From positions 1-64,000 of the forward strand of contig JAFLDS010000010.1 of NCBI GenBank assembly GCA_017302295.1: a DNA stretch of 64,000 nucleotides. Reading direction: 5' to 3'. The notes below the pieces were generated by a model that ran no database searches, was not told the origin of the DNA, and saw only the letters and a program-made list of their open reading frames with translations. This document shows, piece by piece, positions 43,835 to 52,633 of this stretch. Source of the stretch: Thauera sp. (lineage in GTDB: Bacteria > Pseudomonadota > Gammaproteobacteria > Burkholderiales > Rhodocyclaceae). Numbering within the stretch: the first letter of the stretch is position 1; the number at the start of each line of letters is the position of its first letter. The translations under genes were made by a program, and so were the position numbers.

Positions 43835-44511
43835 TCGTCTTCGAGCAGGTGGTCAAACGCTACGACGGTGGTTACACCGCGCTGGCAGGGGTCAGTTTCG
43901 AGATTCGCCATGGCGAACTCGTCGTGTTGTCGGGGCATTCAGGTGCGGGCAAGAGCACGCTGATGAAACTCATGGCGGTCATCGAGCGGCCGACCTCGGG
44001 CACGGTGCGCATCAACGGGCAGGACGTGTCCCACCTTCCCCGACGCGCCATTCCCTACTTGCGGCGCAATCTCGGCCTGGTGCTGCAGGACAGCGGGTTG
44101 CTGTTCGATCGCAGTGTCTACGACAACGTGATGCTGCCGCTGGTGATCACCGGCCATCCGCCGCGCGACGCGGCGATCCGGGTGGGGGCGGCGCTCGAGC
44201 GCGTCGGCCTCGCCGGGCGCGGACGCGAGCGACCGGCCGGGCTCTCGGGTGGCGAGCAGCAGCGCGTCGCGATCGCGCGCGCCATCGTCAACCGGCCCTC
44301 GATCCTGATCGCCGACGAACCCACCGCCCATCTCGATCCCGACTATGCGCACGAAATCGCCAACCTGTTCCGTTCCTTCAACGAGGCGGGCGTGACCGTG
44401 CTCGTGTCCACCCACGACGCGAGCCTGTTCGCCGCCAGCAGGCCGCGACGTCTGGTGCTGGCCAAGGGGGCGCTGGTCGAGGACGGCGTGCTGGCGGAGG
44501 TTGCGGCATGA
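43831..44511 (+). CDS. ftsE: Cell-division ABC ATPase FtsE
   Basis: 226 residues. Walker A GHSGAGKSTLMKLM, signature LSGGEQQRVAIARAI, Walker B ILIADEPTAHLDPD. With FtsX it links divisome assembly to periplasmic murein hydrolases. ATG 43831 overlaps ftsY, and its stop overlaps ftsX by ATGA, so all three are translationally coupled. Confidence 0.96.
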   Translation: MIVFEQVVKRYDGGYTALAGVSFEIRHGELVVLSGHSGAGKSTLMKLMAVIERPTSGTVRINGQDVSHLPRRAIPYLRRNLGLVLQDSGLLFDRSVYDNVMLPLVITGHPPRDAAIRVGAALERVGLAGRGRERPAGLSGGEQQRVAIARAIVNRPSILIADEPTAHLDPDYAHEIANLFRSFNEAGVTVLVSTHDASLFAASRPRRLVLAKGALVEDGVLAEVAA

Positions 44512-45404
44512 CGAACTGGCTCTATCTGCATGTGCGCGCCATCGTCGATGCCTTGCGCAGGCTCCTCGGCCAGCCGCTGGGCACGCTGCTGTCGGCGCTG
44601 GTGGTGGGCATAGCGCTGTCCTTGCCCGGCGGCGGCTATCTGCTGCTCGACAACGTCTCCTCCCTGCTGCGCGGGGTTTCGGGTGCGCCCGAGATCAGCG
44701 TGTTCCTCGAAACCGGCGCCGGCGCGGGCGATGTCGCGCTGATCGAAAAGCGCCTGAAGGCCGAGCCGGCGCTTGCCAGCTTTCGCTACGTGCCGCGCGA
44801 CGAGGCGCTGCGCCAGCTCGAGCGCGGCGGGCTGGGCGACGTGCTCGGCGGCCTGACGGCGAACCCGCTGCCCGATGCCTTCATCGTGTCGCCGCGCGGC
44901 GAGGATCCTGCGGTGTTCGAGCGGCTTGCCGGCGCCATGAAAGGCTGGCCGAAAGTGGCGCATGTGCAGCTCGACTCGGCCTGGGTCGAGCGCCTGCACG
45001 CGCTGCTCGGGCTGGGGCGCTCGGCGGTGCTGATGCTGGCCGGGCTGCTGGGCTTCGCCCTCGTCATCGTCACCTTCAACACCATACGGCTGCAGATCAT
45101 GACCCAGCGCCAGGAGATCGCGGTCAGCCGGCTGCTGGGCGCCACCGATCCCTTCATCCGCCGTCCGTTCTACTGGTTCGGCGGGCTGCAGGGGGCGCTG
45201 GGTGGGTTGGTCGCCCTGGGGACGGTGTGGCTGGGCGTACAGGGGCTGGCACAACCGGTGGCACGGCTGGCCGAAACCTATGGTGCGGTGTTCGTCCTCA
45301 GCGGCCCGGATTGGCGTGCGTCGGTGGCGATCGTGGCGTTCGCGGCCTTTCTCGGCTGGCTCGGCGCCGTCATTTCGGTACGCCGGCACCTCGCGGGGGC
45401 TTGA
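44508..45404 (+). CDS. ftsX: Cell-division permease FtsX
   Basis: 298 residues with four membrane helices. The N-terminal part (RAIVDALRRLLGQPLGTLLS) and the periplasmic loop with FRYVPRDEALRQLERGG are typical. The C-terminal half has FNTIRLQIMTQRQEIAVSRLLGA. It forms the membrane part of FtsEX. Confidence 0.95.
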   Translation: MTNWLYLHVRAIVDALRRLLGQPLGTLLSALVVGIALSLPGGGYLLLDNVSSLLRGVSGAPEISVFLETGAGAGDVALIEKRLKAEPALASFRYVPRDEALRQLERGGLGDVLGGLTANPLPDAFIVSPRGEDPAVFERLAGAMKGWPKVAHVQLDSAWVERLHALLGLGRSAVLMLAGLLGFALVIVTFNTIRLQIMTQRQEIAVSRLLGATDPFIRRPFYWFGGLQGALGGLVALGTVWLGVQGLAQPVARLAETYGAVFVLSGPDWRASVAIVAFAAFLGWLGAVISVRRHLAGA

Positions 45405-45513
45405 GATCCGGCTGCCCGTCTCCATGTAGACAGAGTTGTCGATCGCGCCGCGAAGCCGAGGCGGACGGGGCGCACGGCGAAGGGTCAAAGCGCTGCCTCC
45501 GACCTGCCTGATG

Positions 45514-45579
45514 ATAGGAACGGGCAATCGAGAGTATCTCGATTATCAATTAGTGCAATTCAGGGGCGGGGTCTAAACT
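45514..45579 (+). promoter_or_regulatory. OxyR-like site and promoter of ahpC
   Basis: Four half-elements at seven-base spacing, ATAG-N7-CAAT-N7-ATCT-N7-CAAT (45514-45550), fit the OxyR pattern ATAG-N7-CTAT repeated. The site ends directly at the expected -35 position, and TAAACT (45574-45579) is a good -10. OxyR activation of ahpC under peroxide is the known logic in this class. Confidence 0.6.
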
Positions 45580-45633
45580 TCGCTCCATCGAGTTTCAACA
45601 CGCTGTTCCACTAACCCTCCAGGAGGAATGCAG

Positions 45634-46209
45634 ATGTCCCTGATCAACACGCAAGTCCAGCCGTTCAAGACCACCGCCTTCGTCAATCGTAGCGGCAAGG
45701 GCGAGTTCATCGAAGTGACCGACGAAAGCCTGAAGGGCAAGTGGTCCGTCCTGATCTTCATGCCGGCTGCCTTCACCTTCAACTGCCCGACCGAGATCGA
45801 AGACGCCGCCCAGCACTACGCCGAGTTCCAGAAGGCTGGCGCCGAGGTGTACATCGTCACCACCGACACGCACTTCTCGCACAAGGTGTGGCACGAGACC
45901 TCCGAGGCTGTCGGCAAGGCCAAGTTCCCGCTGGTGGGCGACCCGACGCACCAGCTGACCAACGCCTTCGGCGTGCACATTGCTGAAGAAGGCCTGGCCC
46001 TGCGTGGCACCTTCATCATCAACCCGGACGGCGTCATCAAGACGATGGAAGTGCATTCCAACGAGATCGCCCGCGATGTGACCGAGACCGTGCGCAAGCT
46101 GAAGGCCGCGCAGTACACCGCCGCCCACCCGGGTGAAGTGTGCCCCGCCAAGTGGAACGAAGGCGCCAAGACCCTGGCTCCGTCGATCGACCTGGTCGGC
46201 AAGATCTAA
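45634..46209 (+). CDS. ahpC: Alkyl hydroperoxide reductase subunit C
   Basis: 191 residues. Peroxidatic Cys in FTFNCPTEIEDAA and resolving Cys in GEVCPAKWNEG mark a typical 2-Cys peroxiredoxin that reduces H2O2 and organic peroxides with electrons from AhpF. AGGAGG seven bases upstream selects ATG 45634 over 45628. Confidence 0.97.
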   Translation: MSLINTQVQPFKTTAFVNRSGKGEFIEVTDESLKGKWSVLIFMPAAFTFNCPTEIEDAAQHYAEFQKAGAEVYIVTTDTHFSHKVWHETSEAVGKAKFPLVGDPTHQLTNAFGVHIAEEGLALRGTFIINPDGVIKTMEVHSNEIARDVTETVRKLKAAQYTAAHPGEVCPAKWNEGAKTLAPSIDLVGKI

Positions 46210-46257
46210 GCAAGTCCTCGCACCGTCCGGGCCTACCCGGCCCGGGCTGCCTGCACA

Positions 46258-46280
46258 GCAGCCGGCCAAGTGCCGGCTGC
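46258..46280 (+). terminator. Hairpin between ahpC and ahpF
   Basis: GCAGCCGGC and GCCGGCTGC form a 9-bp stem with a 5-base loop. A second GC-rich fold (CCGGGC...GCCCGGG) precedes it. No T tract follows, so it may limit read-through to ahpF and leave ahpC more abundant, a usual ratio. Confidence 0.5.
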
Positions 46281-46337
46281 GTCGTATCAGCGCTACTGAA
46301 AACCGCGGTGGTCGTACCAACCTGAAGGAGATTCGCC

Positions 46338-47906
46338 ATGCTCGACGCCAACATCAAGACTCAACTGAAAGCCTACCTGGAGCGGGTGACGCAGCCGATC
46401 GAGATCGTGGCGTCGCTGGACGAGGGGCCCAAGTCGCAGGAAATGCGCGAACTGCTCCAGGACGTGGCCGAGCAGTCCAGCCTCATCACCCTGATCGAAC
46501 GTGCTGACGACAACGAGCGCAAGCCCTCGTTTTCCGTCGGCCCCAAGGGCGGTGACGGCCGCGTGCGCTTTGCCGGCCTGCCGATGGGGCATGAATTCAC
46601 CTCGCTGATCCTCGCCTTGCTGCAGTCGGCGGGCTATCCGCCCAAGGTCGAGGCCGACCTGATCGAGCAGGTCAAGGCGCTCGAGGGTCCGTTCCACTTC
46701 GAGACCTACATCTCGCTGTCGTGCCACAACTGCCCCGACGTGGTGCAGGCGCTGAACCTGATGGCCATCCTGAACCCGAACATCCGCCACACCATGATCG
46801 ACGGCGCATGGTTCCAGGACGAAGTCGATGCGCGCCAGATCATGGCGGTGCCGACGATCTTCCTGAACGGCGAACACTTCGGCCAGGGTCGCATGGAGCT
46901 CGCCGAGATCGTCGCCAAGGTCGACACCGGCGCCGCGGCGCGCGACGCGAAGAAGCTGTCGGCCAAGGACCCGTTCGACGTGCTGATCGTCGGCGGCGGC
47001 CCGGCCGGCGCCGCGGCAGCGATCTATGCGGCACGCAAGGGCATCCGTACCGGCATCGTGGCCGAGCGTTTCGGCGGCCAGGTGATGGACACGATGGCGA
47101 TCGAGAACTTCATCTCGGTGAAGGAAACCGAAGGGCCGAAGCTGGTGATGGCGCTCGAGGAGCACGTCAAGCAGTACGAAGTCGACGTCATGAACCTGCA
47201 GCGCGCGGCGAAGGTCGTGCCCGGCAGCGAGGACGGCAGCGTGCTCGCCGAAGTGCAACTCGAGAACGGCGCCGCGCTGAAGGCGAAGACGGTGATCGTC
47301 GCCACCGGTGCACGCTGGCGCGAGATGAACGTGCCAGGCGAGCAGCAATTCCGCGGCAAGGGCGTGGCCTACTGCCCGCACTGCGACGGTCCGCTGTTCA
47401 AGGGCAAGCGTGTGGCGGTGATCGGTGGCGGAAACTCGGGTGTCGAGGCCGCGATCGACCTCGCCGGCATCGTCGGTCACGTCACCCTGCTGGAGTTCGC
47501 CGACGACCTGCGTGCCGACGCCGTGCTGCAGCGCAAGCTCTACAGCCTGCCCAACGTCACCGTGATCAAGAGCGCGCAGACCACCGAGGTCACCGGCACC
47601 GACAAGGTCAACGGCCTGGTGTACAAGGACCGTAAGACCGACGAGGTGCATCGCCTCGAGCTCGAAGGCATCTTCGTGCAGATCGGCCTGTTGCCCAACA
47701 CCGACTTCCTCAAGGGCACGCTCGAGCTCACCCGCTTCGGCGAGGTGATCATCGATGCCAAGTGCCAGACCTCGGTGCCGGGCGTGTTCGCCGCCGGCGA
47801 CTGCACCACGGTGCCGTACAAGCAGATCATCATCGCCATGGGCGAAGGGTCCAAGGCCTCGCTGTCGGCTTTCGATCACCTGATCCGCACGTCGGCGCCG
47901 GCCTGA
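46338..47906 (+). CDS. ahpF: Alkyl hydroperoxide reductase subunit F
   Basis: 522 residues. The N-terminal double-thioredoxin domain has SCHNCPDVV. The thioredoxin-reductase part has FAD motif [15 protein letters not shown], redox [12 protein letters not shown] motif [16 protein letters not shown] and the C-terminal [15 protein letters not shown]. It moves electrons from NADH to AhpC. GGAG lies eight bases before ATG. Confidence 0.97.
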   Translation: MLDANIKTQLKAYLERVTQPIEIVASLDEGPKSQEMRELLQDVAEQSSLITLIERADDNERKPSFSVGPKGGDGRVRFAGLPMGHEFTSLILALLQSAGYPPKVEADLIEQVKALEGPFHFETYISLSCHNCPDVVQALNLMAILNPNIRHTMIDGAWFQDEVDARQIMAVPTIFLNGEHFGQGRMELAEIVAKVDTGAAARDAKKLSAKDPFDVLIVGGGPAGAAAAIYAARKGIRTGIVAERFGGQVMDTMAIENFISVKETEGPKLVMALEEHVKQYEVDVMNLQRAAKVVPGSEDGSVLAEVQLENGAALKAKTVIVATGARWREMNVPGEQQFRGKGVAYCPHCDGPLFKGKRVAVIGGGNSGVEAAIDLAGIVGHVTLLEFADDLRADAVLQRKLYSLPNVTVIKSAQTTEVTGTDKVNGLVYKDRKTDEVHRLELEGIFVQIGLLPNTDFLKGTLELTRFGEVIIDAKCQTSVPGVFAAGDCTTVPYKQIIIAMGEGSKASLSAFDHLIRTSAPA

Positions 47907-47930
47907 GCCACGTTTTACGCAGTCTCACGT

Positions 47931-47955
47931 GAAACCCCGCCCGGTGCGGGGTTTC
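47931..47955 (+). terminator. Terminator after ahpF
   Basis: GAAACCCCGC and GCGGGGTTTC form a 10-bp stem with a 5-base loop, 24 bp after the ahpF stop; GCTCGTTT follows. It separates ahpF from the GGDEF gene. Confidence 0.8.
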
Positions 47956-47997
47956 GCTCGTTTACAGCACGAACGCCGCGCTCGCTAGAATGCGCTC

Positions 47998-49752
47998 ATG
48001 AAAGTCGGCACCCTTCCGCTTGGGCGCGGCAAGTCATACCTGGCGAGCGTGGCGCTGTCCTATGGATTGTTCGCCCTGCTGTTCGGTGGTCTGCTGGCGC
48101 TCGACTGGCAGCGCATCGATGCGCGCATGGATCTCATCGTGCGCGGTCGCGGCGCGGCCCTGTTCAGCCTCATCGAGCGGGTGCGCGACTGGAACGCATC
48201 GCACGCGGGCGTGTATGTGCCGGTCACGGAGCAGACCCAGCCCAATCCCTACCTCGAGCACCCCGACCGCGATCTCGCGACGACCAGCGGATTGCGGCTC
48301 ACGCTGGTCAATCCCGCCTATATGACGAGGCAGATATCGGAGTTGTCCGAGCGCTCCGAGGGCATCAGGCTGCACATCACCAGCCTGAAGCCGATCCGTC
48401 CGGCAAACAAGGCGGAACCGTGGGAAGCGGAGGCCTTGCGCGCATTCGAGCGCGGCAGCCGGGAAGTGCTGAGCCTGGCCGAAGAGGGGGGTGTGGCGGT
48501 GTATCGCTACATGGCACCGCTGCTCGTCAAGCAGGCCTGCCTGCACTGCCACGAGGCGCAGGGCTACAGGCTGGGTGACATCCGCGGAGGCATCTCGGTG
48601 ACGCTGCCCGCAGAGGCGCTGCTGGCGGTGCGCGACGAGCAGCGCCAGCGCTCGCTCGTGGTGTTTGGCGCCGCCTTCCTGCTTTCCGCGGGTCTGGTGC
48701 ATCTGCTCCTGCTCTCCGACCGCCGGCGCCTGCAGGCCATCGAGCGTCTGACGCGCGAACAGGACGACATCATCGCCGCCCGTACGCGCGAGCTGGCGCA
48801 GTCCAACGCCCGTCTCGCGCGCGAGGTCGAAGATCGGCGCGAAGCACAGGAGAGTCTGCAGCGCAGCGAGATGAGGCATCGCGCGGTGTTCGAGCGCGCT
48901 GCGGAAGGCATGTTCGTGACCGATCATGAGGCCTGCATCCTGCAGGTGAACCCGGCGTTTACCGCGATTACCGGTTATGCGCCGGAGGAGGTCGTCGGCC
49001 GGAATCCGCGCCTGCTCGCCTCGGGCCGCCACGACGATGCGTTCTATCGGGCGATGTGGGACTCGCTGCTGCGCAGCGGGCACTGGGAGGGCGAGATCTG
49101 GAATCGGCGCAAGGACGGCGGCGTCTACCCCGAGTGGCTGTCGATCAAGCGGCTGGATGACGAGGGCGGCAATTACGTTGCCATCTTCTCCGACATCACC
49201 CGCCGCAAGGAGGCCGAAGCGGCGGTCCTGCATCTTGCGCACCACGATACGCTGACCGGCCTGGCAAACCGTGCGCTGTTCAAGGCGCGCGCGCATGAGG
49301 CGCTGGCTCTCGCCCGCCGTCACGGGAACCGATTTGCCCTGCTGATGGTCGATCTGGACCTGTTCAAGGAGGTCAATGACCGTCTTGGTCATCTCGCCGG
49401 CGACGCCTTGCTGATCGAAACGGCGCGGCGGCTGCTGACTTGCGTGCGCGAAACCGATACGGTTGCCCGCCTCGGTGGCGACGAGTTCGCCTTGATCGTG
49501 CAGGAGGTGCGCACGCTCGACGAGGCCGAGCAGGTCGCCGAGCGGGTGTGCCACCTCCTCGGGCGCCCATTCCTGCTGGCGGAAGGGGAGGCGGGAGTGA
49601 CGGCTTCGGTGGGCATCGCGATCTATCCCGATCATGCCGCCGAACTCGAAACGCTGCAGCGGTACGCTGACGCTGCGCTGTATCAGGCCAAGCGCAGCGG
49701 ACGCAACCGACATTGCGCATACCAGTCGCGGGACGACCGAGCGGCCGATTAA
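47998..49752 (+). CDS. Heme-c/PAS/GGDEF diguanylate cyclase
   Basis: 584 residues. An N-terminal membrane helix is followed by a DUF3365-type periplasmic sensor domain with a heme-c motif CLHCH at residues 181-185. A second membrane helix (VVFGAAFLLSAGLVHLLLL) and a coiled coil lead to a PAS domain (~residue 300-410, FERAAEGMFVTDHEA) and a GGDEF domain with the catalytic RLGGDEF at 493. It should make c-di-GMP in response to a redox or gas signal sensed at the heme; the signal is inferred. Confidence 0.9.
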   Translation: MKVGTLPLGRGKSYLASVALSYGLFALLFGGLLALDWQRIDARMDLIVRGRGAALFSLIERVRDWNASHAGVYVPVTEQTQPNPYLEHPDRDLATTSGLRLTLVNPAYMTRQISELSERSEGIRLHITSLKPIRPANKAEPWEAEALRAFERGSREVLSLAEEGGVAVYRYMAPLLVKQACLHCHEAQGYRLGDIRGGISVTLPAEALLAVRDEQRQRSLVVFGAAFLLSAGLVHLLLLSDRRRLQAIERLTREQDDIIAARTRELAQSNARLAREVEDRREAQESLQRSEMRHRAVFERAAEGMFVTDHEACILQVNPAFTAITGYAPEEVVGRNPRLLASGRHDDAFYRAMWDSLLRSGHWEGEIWNRRKDGGVYPEWLSIKRLDDEGGNYVAIFSDITRRKEAEAAVLHLAHHDTLTGLANRALFKARAHEALALARRHGNRFALLMVDLDLFKEVNDRLGHLAGDALLIETARRLLTCVRETDTVARLGGDEFALIVQEVRTLDEAEQVAERVCHLLGRPFLLAEGEAGVTASVGIAIYPDHAAELETLQRYADAALYQAKRSGRNRHCAYQSRDDRAAD

Positions 49753-49762
49753 AGGGAAATCC

Positions 49763-51646
49763 GTGTTCCACTATTTCGAAAGCCGGGTCGACCCCTATCC
49801 GGACACGCCTGCACTGCCACCGCCGAGCGGTTTTCTTGCCTTCCTGTGGGCGGGCACCGCCGGCATGCGTCCCTTCATCCTGGCGATGACCCTGCTCACC
49901 GCCACCATAGGCGCCTTCGAGGCCCTGTTGTTCGCGATGCTCGGCCGCGTCGTCGACTGGCTGGCGAAGGCCCAGCCGGCGCAGCTGTGGGAGCAGGAAG
50001 GGAGCCGCCTGCTGCTGCTGGGCGTCGTCGTCCTCGGCAGCAGCCTGCTGGTGGCGGTGCAGACCATGCTCAAGCACCAGACCCTGGCCGGCAATTTCCC
50101 GATGCGGCTGCGCTGGAACTTCCATCGCGTGATGCTCGGCCAGAGCATGAGCTTCTACCAGGACGAATTCGCCGGACGGGTGGCTGCCAAGGTCATGCAG
50201 ACTGCGCTGGCGGTGCGCGACACGGTGCTGATCCTGACCGACATCCTGGTCTTCGTCGTCATCTACTTCGTCACCATTGCTGCGGTGGTGGGCAGTTTCG
50301 CTGGCTGGATGCTGCTGCCCTTCCTTGGCTGGCTGACGCTCTACGCCATCGCCTTGCGCTGGTTCGTGCCGCGCCTGTCGCGCGTGTCGCGTGCGCAGGC
50401 GGATGCGCGCTCGCTGATGACCGGCCGCATCACCGACGCCTACACCAACATCGCCACCGTCAAGCTGTTCTCGCACGCCGGGCGCGAGGCCGGCTACGCG
50501 CGTTCGGCGATGAAGGAGTTCATGGTCACCGTACATGGCCAGATGCGGCTGGTGAGCGGCATCGAGGTGATCAACCATACCCTGAGCATGCTGCTGATCC
50601 TGTCGACGGCCGGTGTCGCACTCTGGCTGTGGACGCGCGGCGAGGTGGGCGTGGGCGCGGTGGCGGCGGCGACCGCGATGGCTTTGCGTCTGAACGGCAT
50701 GTCGCACTGGGTGATGTGGGAGATGGCGTCGCTGTTCGAGCACGTCGGCACCGTGCAGGACGGGATCAACACCCTGTCGCGCCGACGGCTGGTCGTCGAC
50801 CGGCCGGATGCGCGGCCGCTCGTCGTCACGCAAGGTGAACTCCGCTTCGACAACCTTACTTTCGCTTATGGGGCCAGCGGGCCGCAAGCACGCAAGGTGA
50901 TCGATGGCTTCACGCTGACCATCCGCCCAGGCGAGAAGATCGGTGTGGTCGGGCGCTCGGGCGCTGGCAAGTCCACGCTGGTTAACCTGCTGCTGCGCTT
51001 CTACGACATCGAGCAGGGCCGCATCCAGATCGACGGCCAGGACATCGCTCATGTCACCCAGGACAGCCTGCGCGCGCAGATCGGCATGGTGACGCAGGAC
51101 ACCTCGCTGCTGCACCGCTCGGTGCGCGACAACATCCTGTACGGCCGTCCCGACGCAACCGACGCCGAGATGATTGCCGCCGCCCGGCGCGCCGAGGCGC
51201 ACGACTTCATCCAGACGCTCACCGACCCCAAGGGCCGCCAAGGCTACGACGCGCATGTCGGCGAGCGTGGCGTGAAGCTGTCGGGTGGTCAGCGCCAGCG
51301 CATCGCCATCGCCCGCGTGATGCTCAAGGATGCGCCCATCCTGCTGCTCGACGAGGCCACGAGCGCGCTCGACTCCGAAGTGGAGGCGGCGATCCAGGCC
51401 AGCCTGTACCGGCTGATGGAAGGCAAGACAGTGGTGGCGATCGCGCACCGGCTGTCGACCATCGCCGCCATGGACCGGCTGGTGGTGATGGACAAGGGGC
51501 GCATCGTCGAGGAGGGCGACCACCGCAGCCTGCTGGCGCGGGGCGGCCTCTATGCAAGATTGTGGGCGCACCAGAGCGGCGGTTTCCTCGGCGAGGAAGC
51601 GGAGGACGATGAAGCGCCGGGTGGCCGGGTACTCGAGGCACTCTGA
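49763..51646 (+). CDS. ABC exporter, fused permease-ATPase (MsbA-like)
   Basis: 627 residues. Six membrane helices in the N-terminal 330 residues, then an ABC ATPase with Walker A GRSGAGKST, signature LSGGQRQRIAIARVM and Walker B ILLLDEATSALDSE. It works as a dimer exporting a lipid, peptide or drug; the substrate is unknown. GTG 49763 follows AAAGGGA; upstream extension overlaps the GGDEF gene, so the GTG is preferred. Confidence 0.9.
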   Translation: MFHYFESRVDPYPDTPALPPPSGFLAFLWAGTAGMRPFILAMTLLTATIGAFEALLFAMLGRVVDWLAKAQPAQLWEQEGSRLLLLGVVVLGSSLLVAVQTMLKHQTLAGNFPMRLRWNFHRVMLGQSMSFYQDEFAGRVAAKVMQTALAVRDTVLILTDILVFVVIYFVTIAAVVGSFAGWMLLPFLGWLTLYAIALRWFVPRLSRVSRAQADARSLMTGRITDAYTNIATVKLFSHAGREAGYARSAMKEFMVTVHGQMRLVSGIEVINHTLSMLLILSTAGVALWLWTRGEVGVGAVAAATAMALRLNGMSHWVMWEMASLFEHVGTVQDGINTLSRRRLVVDRPDARPLVVTQGELRFDNLTFAYGASGPQARKVIDGFTLTIRPGEKIGVVGRSGAGKSTLVNLLLRFYDIEQGRIQIDGQDIAHVTQDSLRAQIGMVTQDTSLLHRSVRDNILYGRPDATDAEMIAAARRAEAHDFIQTLTDPKGRQGYDAHVGERGVKLSGGQRQRIAIARVMLKDAPILLLDEATSALDSEVEAAIQASLYRLMEGKTVVAIAHRLSTIAAMDRLVVMDKGRIVEEGDHRSLLARGGLYARLWAHQSGGFLGEEAEDDEAPGGRVLEAL

Positions 51647-51672
51647 GGGAGCGGGTCGGCCGGCACGCAGGC

Positions 51673-51702
51673 AAAAAAAAGCCCCGCTATTCAGCAGGGC
51701 TT
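51673..51702 (-). terminator. Strong minus-strand terminator (of the small RNA candidate)
   Basis: Read on the minus strand: AAGCCC, then GCT/AGC inner pairs around loop GAAT, then GGGCTT running into eight T. The A8 run is on the plus strand before the stem, so it cannot terminate the plus-strand ABC gene. This orientation is the main reason for postulating a minus-strand RNA here. Confidence 0.85.
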
Positions 51703-51764
51703 AAACCTTCTCGAGGGGTTCGAGAGGAGGAGACGGAGCGAATAATACGGCCTCGGCCATAAAG
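51673..51764 (-). ncRNA. Candidate FNR-controlled small RNA
   Basis: On the minus strand an FNR box (51799-51812) is placed to drive transcription starting near 51764. A full Rho-independent terminator ends the unit at 51673, giving an RNA of about 90 bases. No gene is encoded on this strand. The RNA would contain CUCCUCCUC (near 51730), a C-rich stretch complementary to ribosome binding sites, as in many trans-acting sRNAs, and a small upstream hairpin. The -10 (TCCTAT, 51775-51770) is weak. By analogy with FnrS and AniS, it could repress aerobic functions. Confidence 0.55.
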
Positions 51765-51798
51765 TTGCAATAGGAAACTGTTGAAAAAAGAGATTAGT

Positions 51799-51812
51799 TT
51801 GACCCAGATCAA
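51799..51812. promoter_or_regulatory. FNR box upstream of the small RNA candidate
   Basis: TTGACCCAGATCAA matches TTGAT-N4-ATCAA at 9 of 10 bases. Towards the minus strand it is followed at the class II distance by a weak -10 and then the small RNA unit. Towards the plus strand (phosphatase gene at 51906) no -10-like sequence stands at the right place. Confidence 0.65.
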
Positions 51813-51905
51813 CATCCTGACCGTGTGGCGAACCGGAGCGGGATGTGCGCGCCGTGAAGTTCCGCAGCCAGGGCTGCATCGCGTGTCGGTTGATGGCGGC
51901 ACCGA

Positions 51906-52592
51906 ATGAACGATCCCGCCCAGGACGCCGTCCCGCCCTCGATGTTCCGCTGGCTTGAGGCGGTGCCGGCCGATCGTCCGGTCGCGTTGCTGTTGCGGCA
52001 CTCGGTGCGGGACGAACTGGCGCGCGACGATGTCGGTTATGAACTGCCGCTCAATGCGCTCGGTGTGCGCCTTGCGCGCAGGCTCGGCGCGGCGATGCAG
52101 GGACGGGTGCGCACGCTGCATACCAGTCCGGTCAGCCGCTGCGTGCAGACGGCGCGGCTGATCGGCGAGGCGGCCGGAGCGCCGCTGGCGCCGGTGGATG
52201 ACCGCATGCTGGGCGACCCCGGCGCCTACGTGATCGATCGCCACCTTGCAGGCCGCAACTGGCTCACGATGGGAAGCCGCGGGATCATGGAGCACCTCGC
52301 CTCGCGCGATGACCCGCTGCCGGGCACCGAGCAGCCGGATGCGGGCGCGCGCAAGCTCGTTCGCCACATGCTGGCCGTTGCGCTCGATGTGCCCGGCCTG
52401 CACCTGTTCGTCACCCACGACATCCTGCTGTCGGCCACCGCTGCACGTTTCCTGGGCGCACCCCGGGGGCCTCAGCCCTGGCCGCGCTACCTCGAGGGCG
52501 CCTTCTTCTGGCGCGACGAGAGCGGGCTGAACGCGGCCTACCGCGACGAGTGCCGCAGTGGCTTGAGCGACTCCCCGCCGGTCATCGCCTGA
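51906..52592 (+). CDS. Histidine phosphatase superfamily protein
   Basis: 228 residues. The N-terminal ALLLRHSVRDE is the RHG-type phosphohistidine motif, and LHTSPVSRCVQTARLI and VTHDILLSA supply the other catalytic Arg and His. The substrate is not evident. It is transcribed away from the small RNA candidate. Confidence 0.85.
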   Translation: MNDPAQDAVPPSMFRWLEAVPADRPVALLLRHSVRDELARDDVGYELPLNALGVRLARRLGAAMQGRVRTLHTSPVSRCVQTARLIGEAAGAPLAPVDDRMLGDPGAYVIDRHLAGRNWLTMGSRGIMEHLASRDDPLPGTEQPDAGARKLVRHMLAVALDVPGLHLFVTHDILLSATAARFLGAPRGPQPWPRYLEGAFFWRDESGLNAAYRDECRSGLSDSPPVIA

Positions 52593-52633
52593 GCGGCCTT
52601 GCCGCTTCCCCCTTGACGCGTCCCCTTGCCGCG

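Noticed and set aside
51673-51702. Terminator of the ABC exporter gene
   Set aside because: The run of eight A precedes the stem on the plus strand, so it works only on the minus strand.
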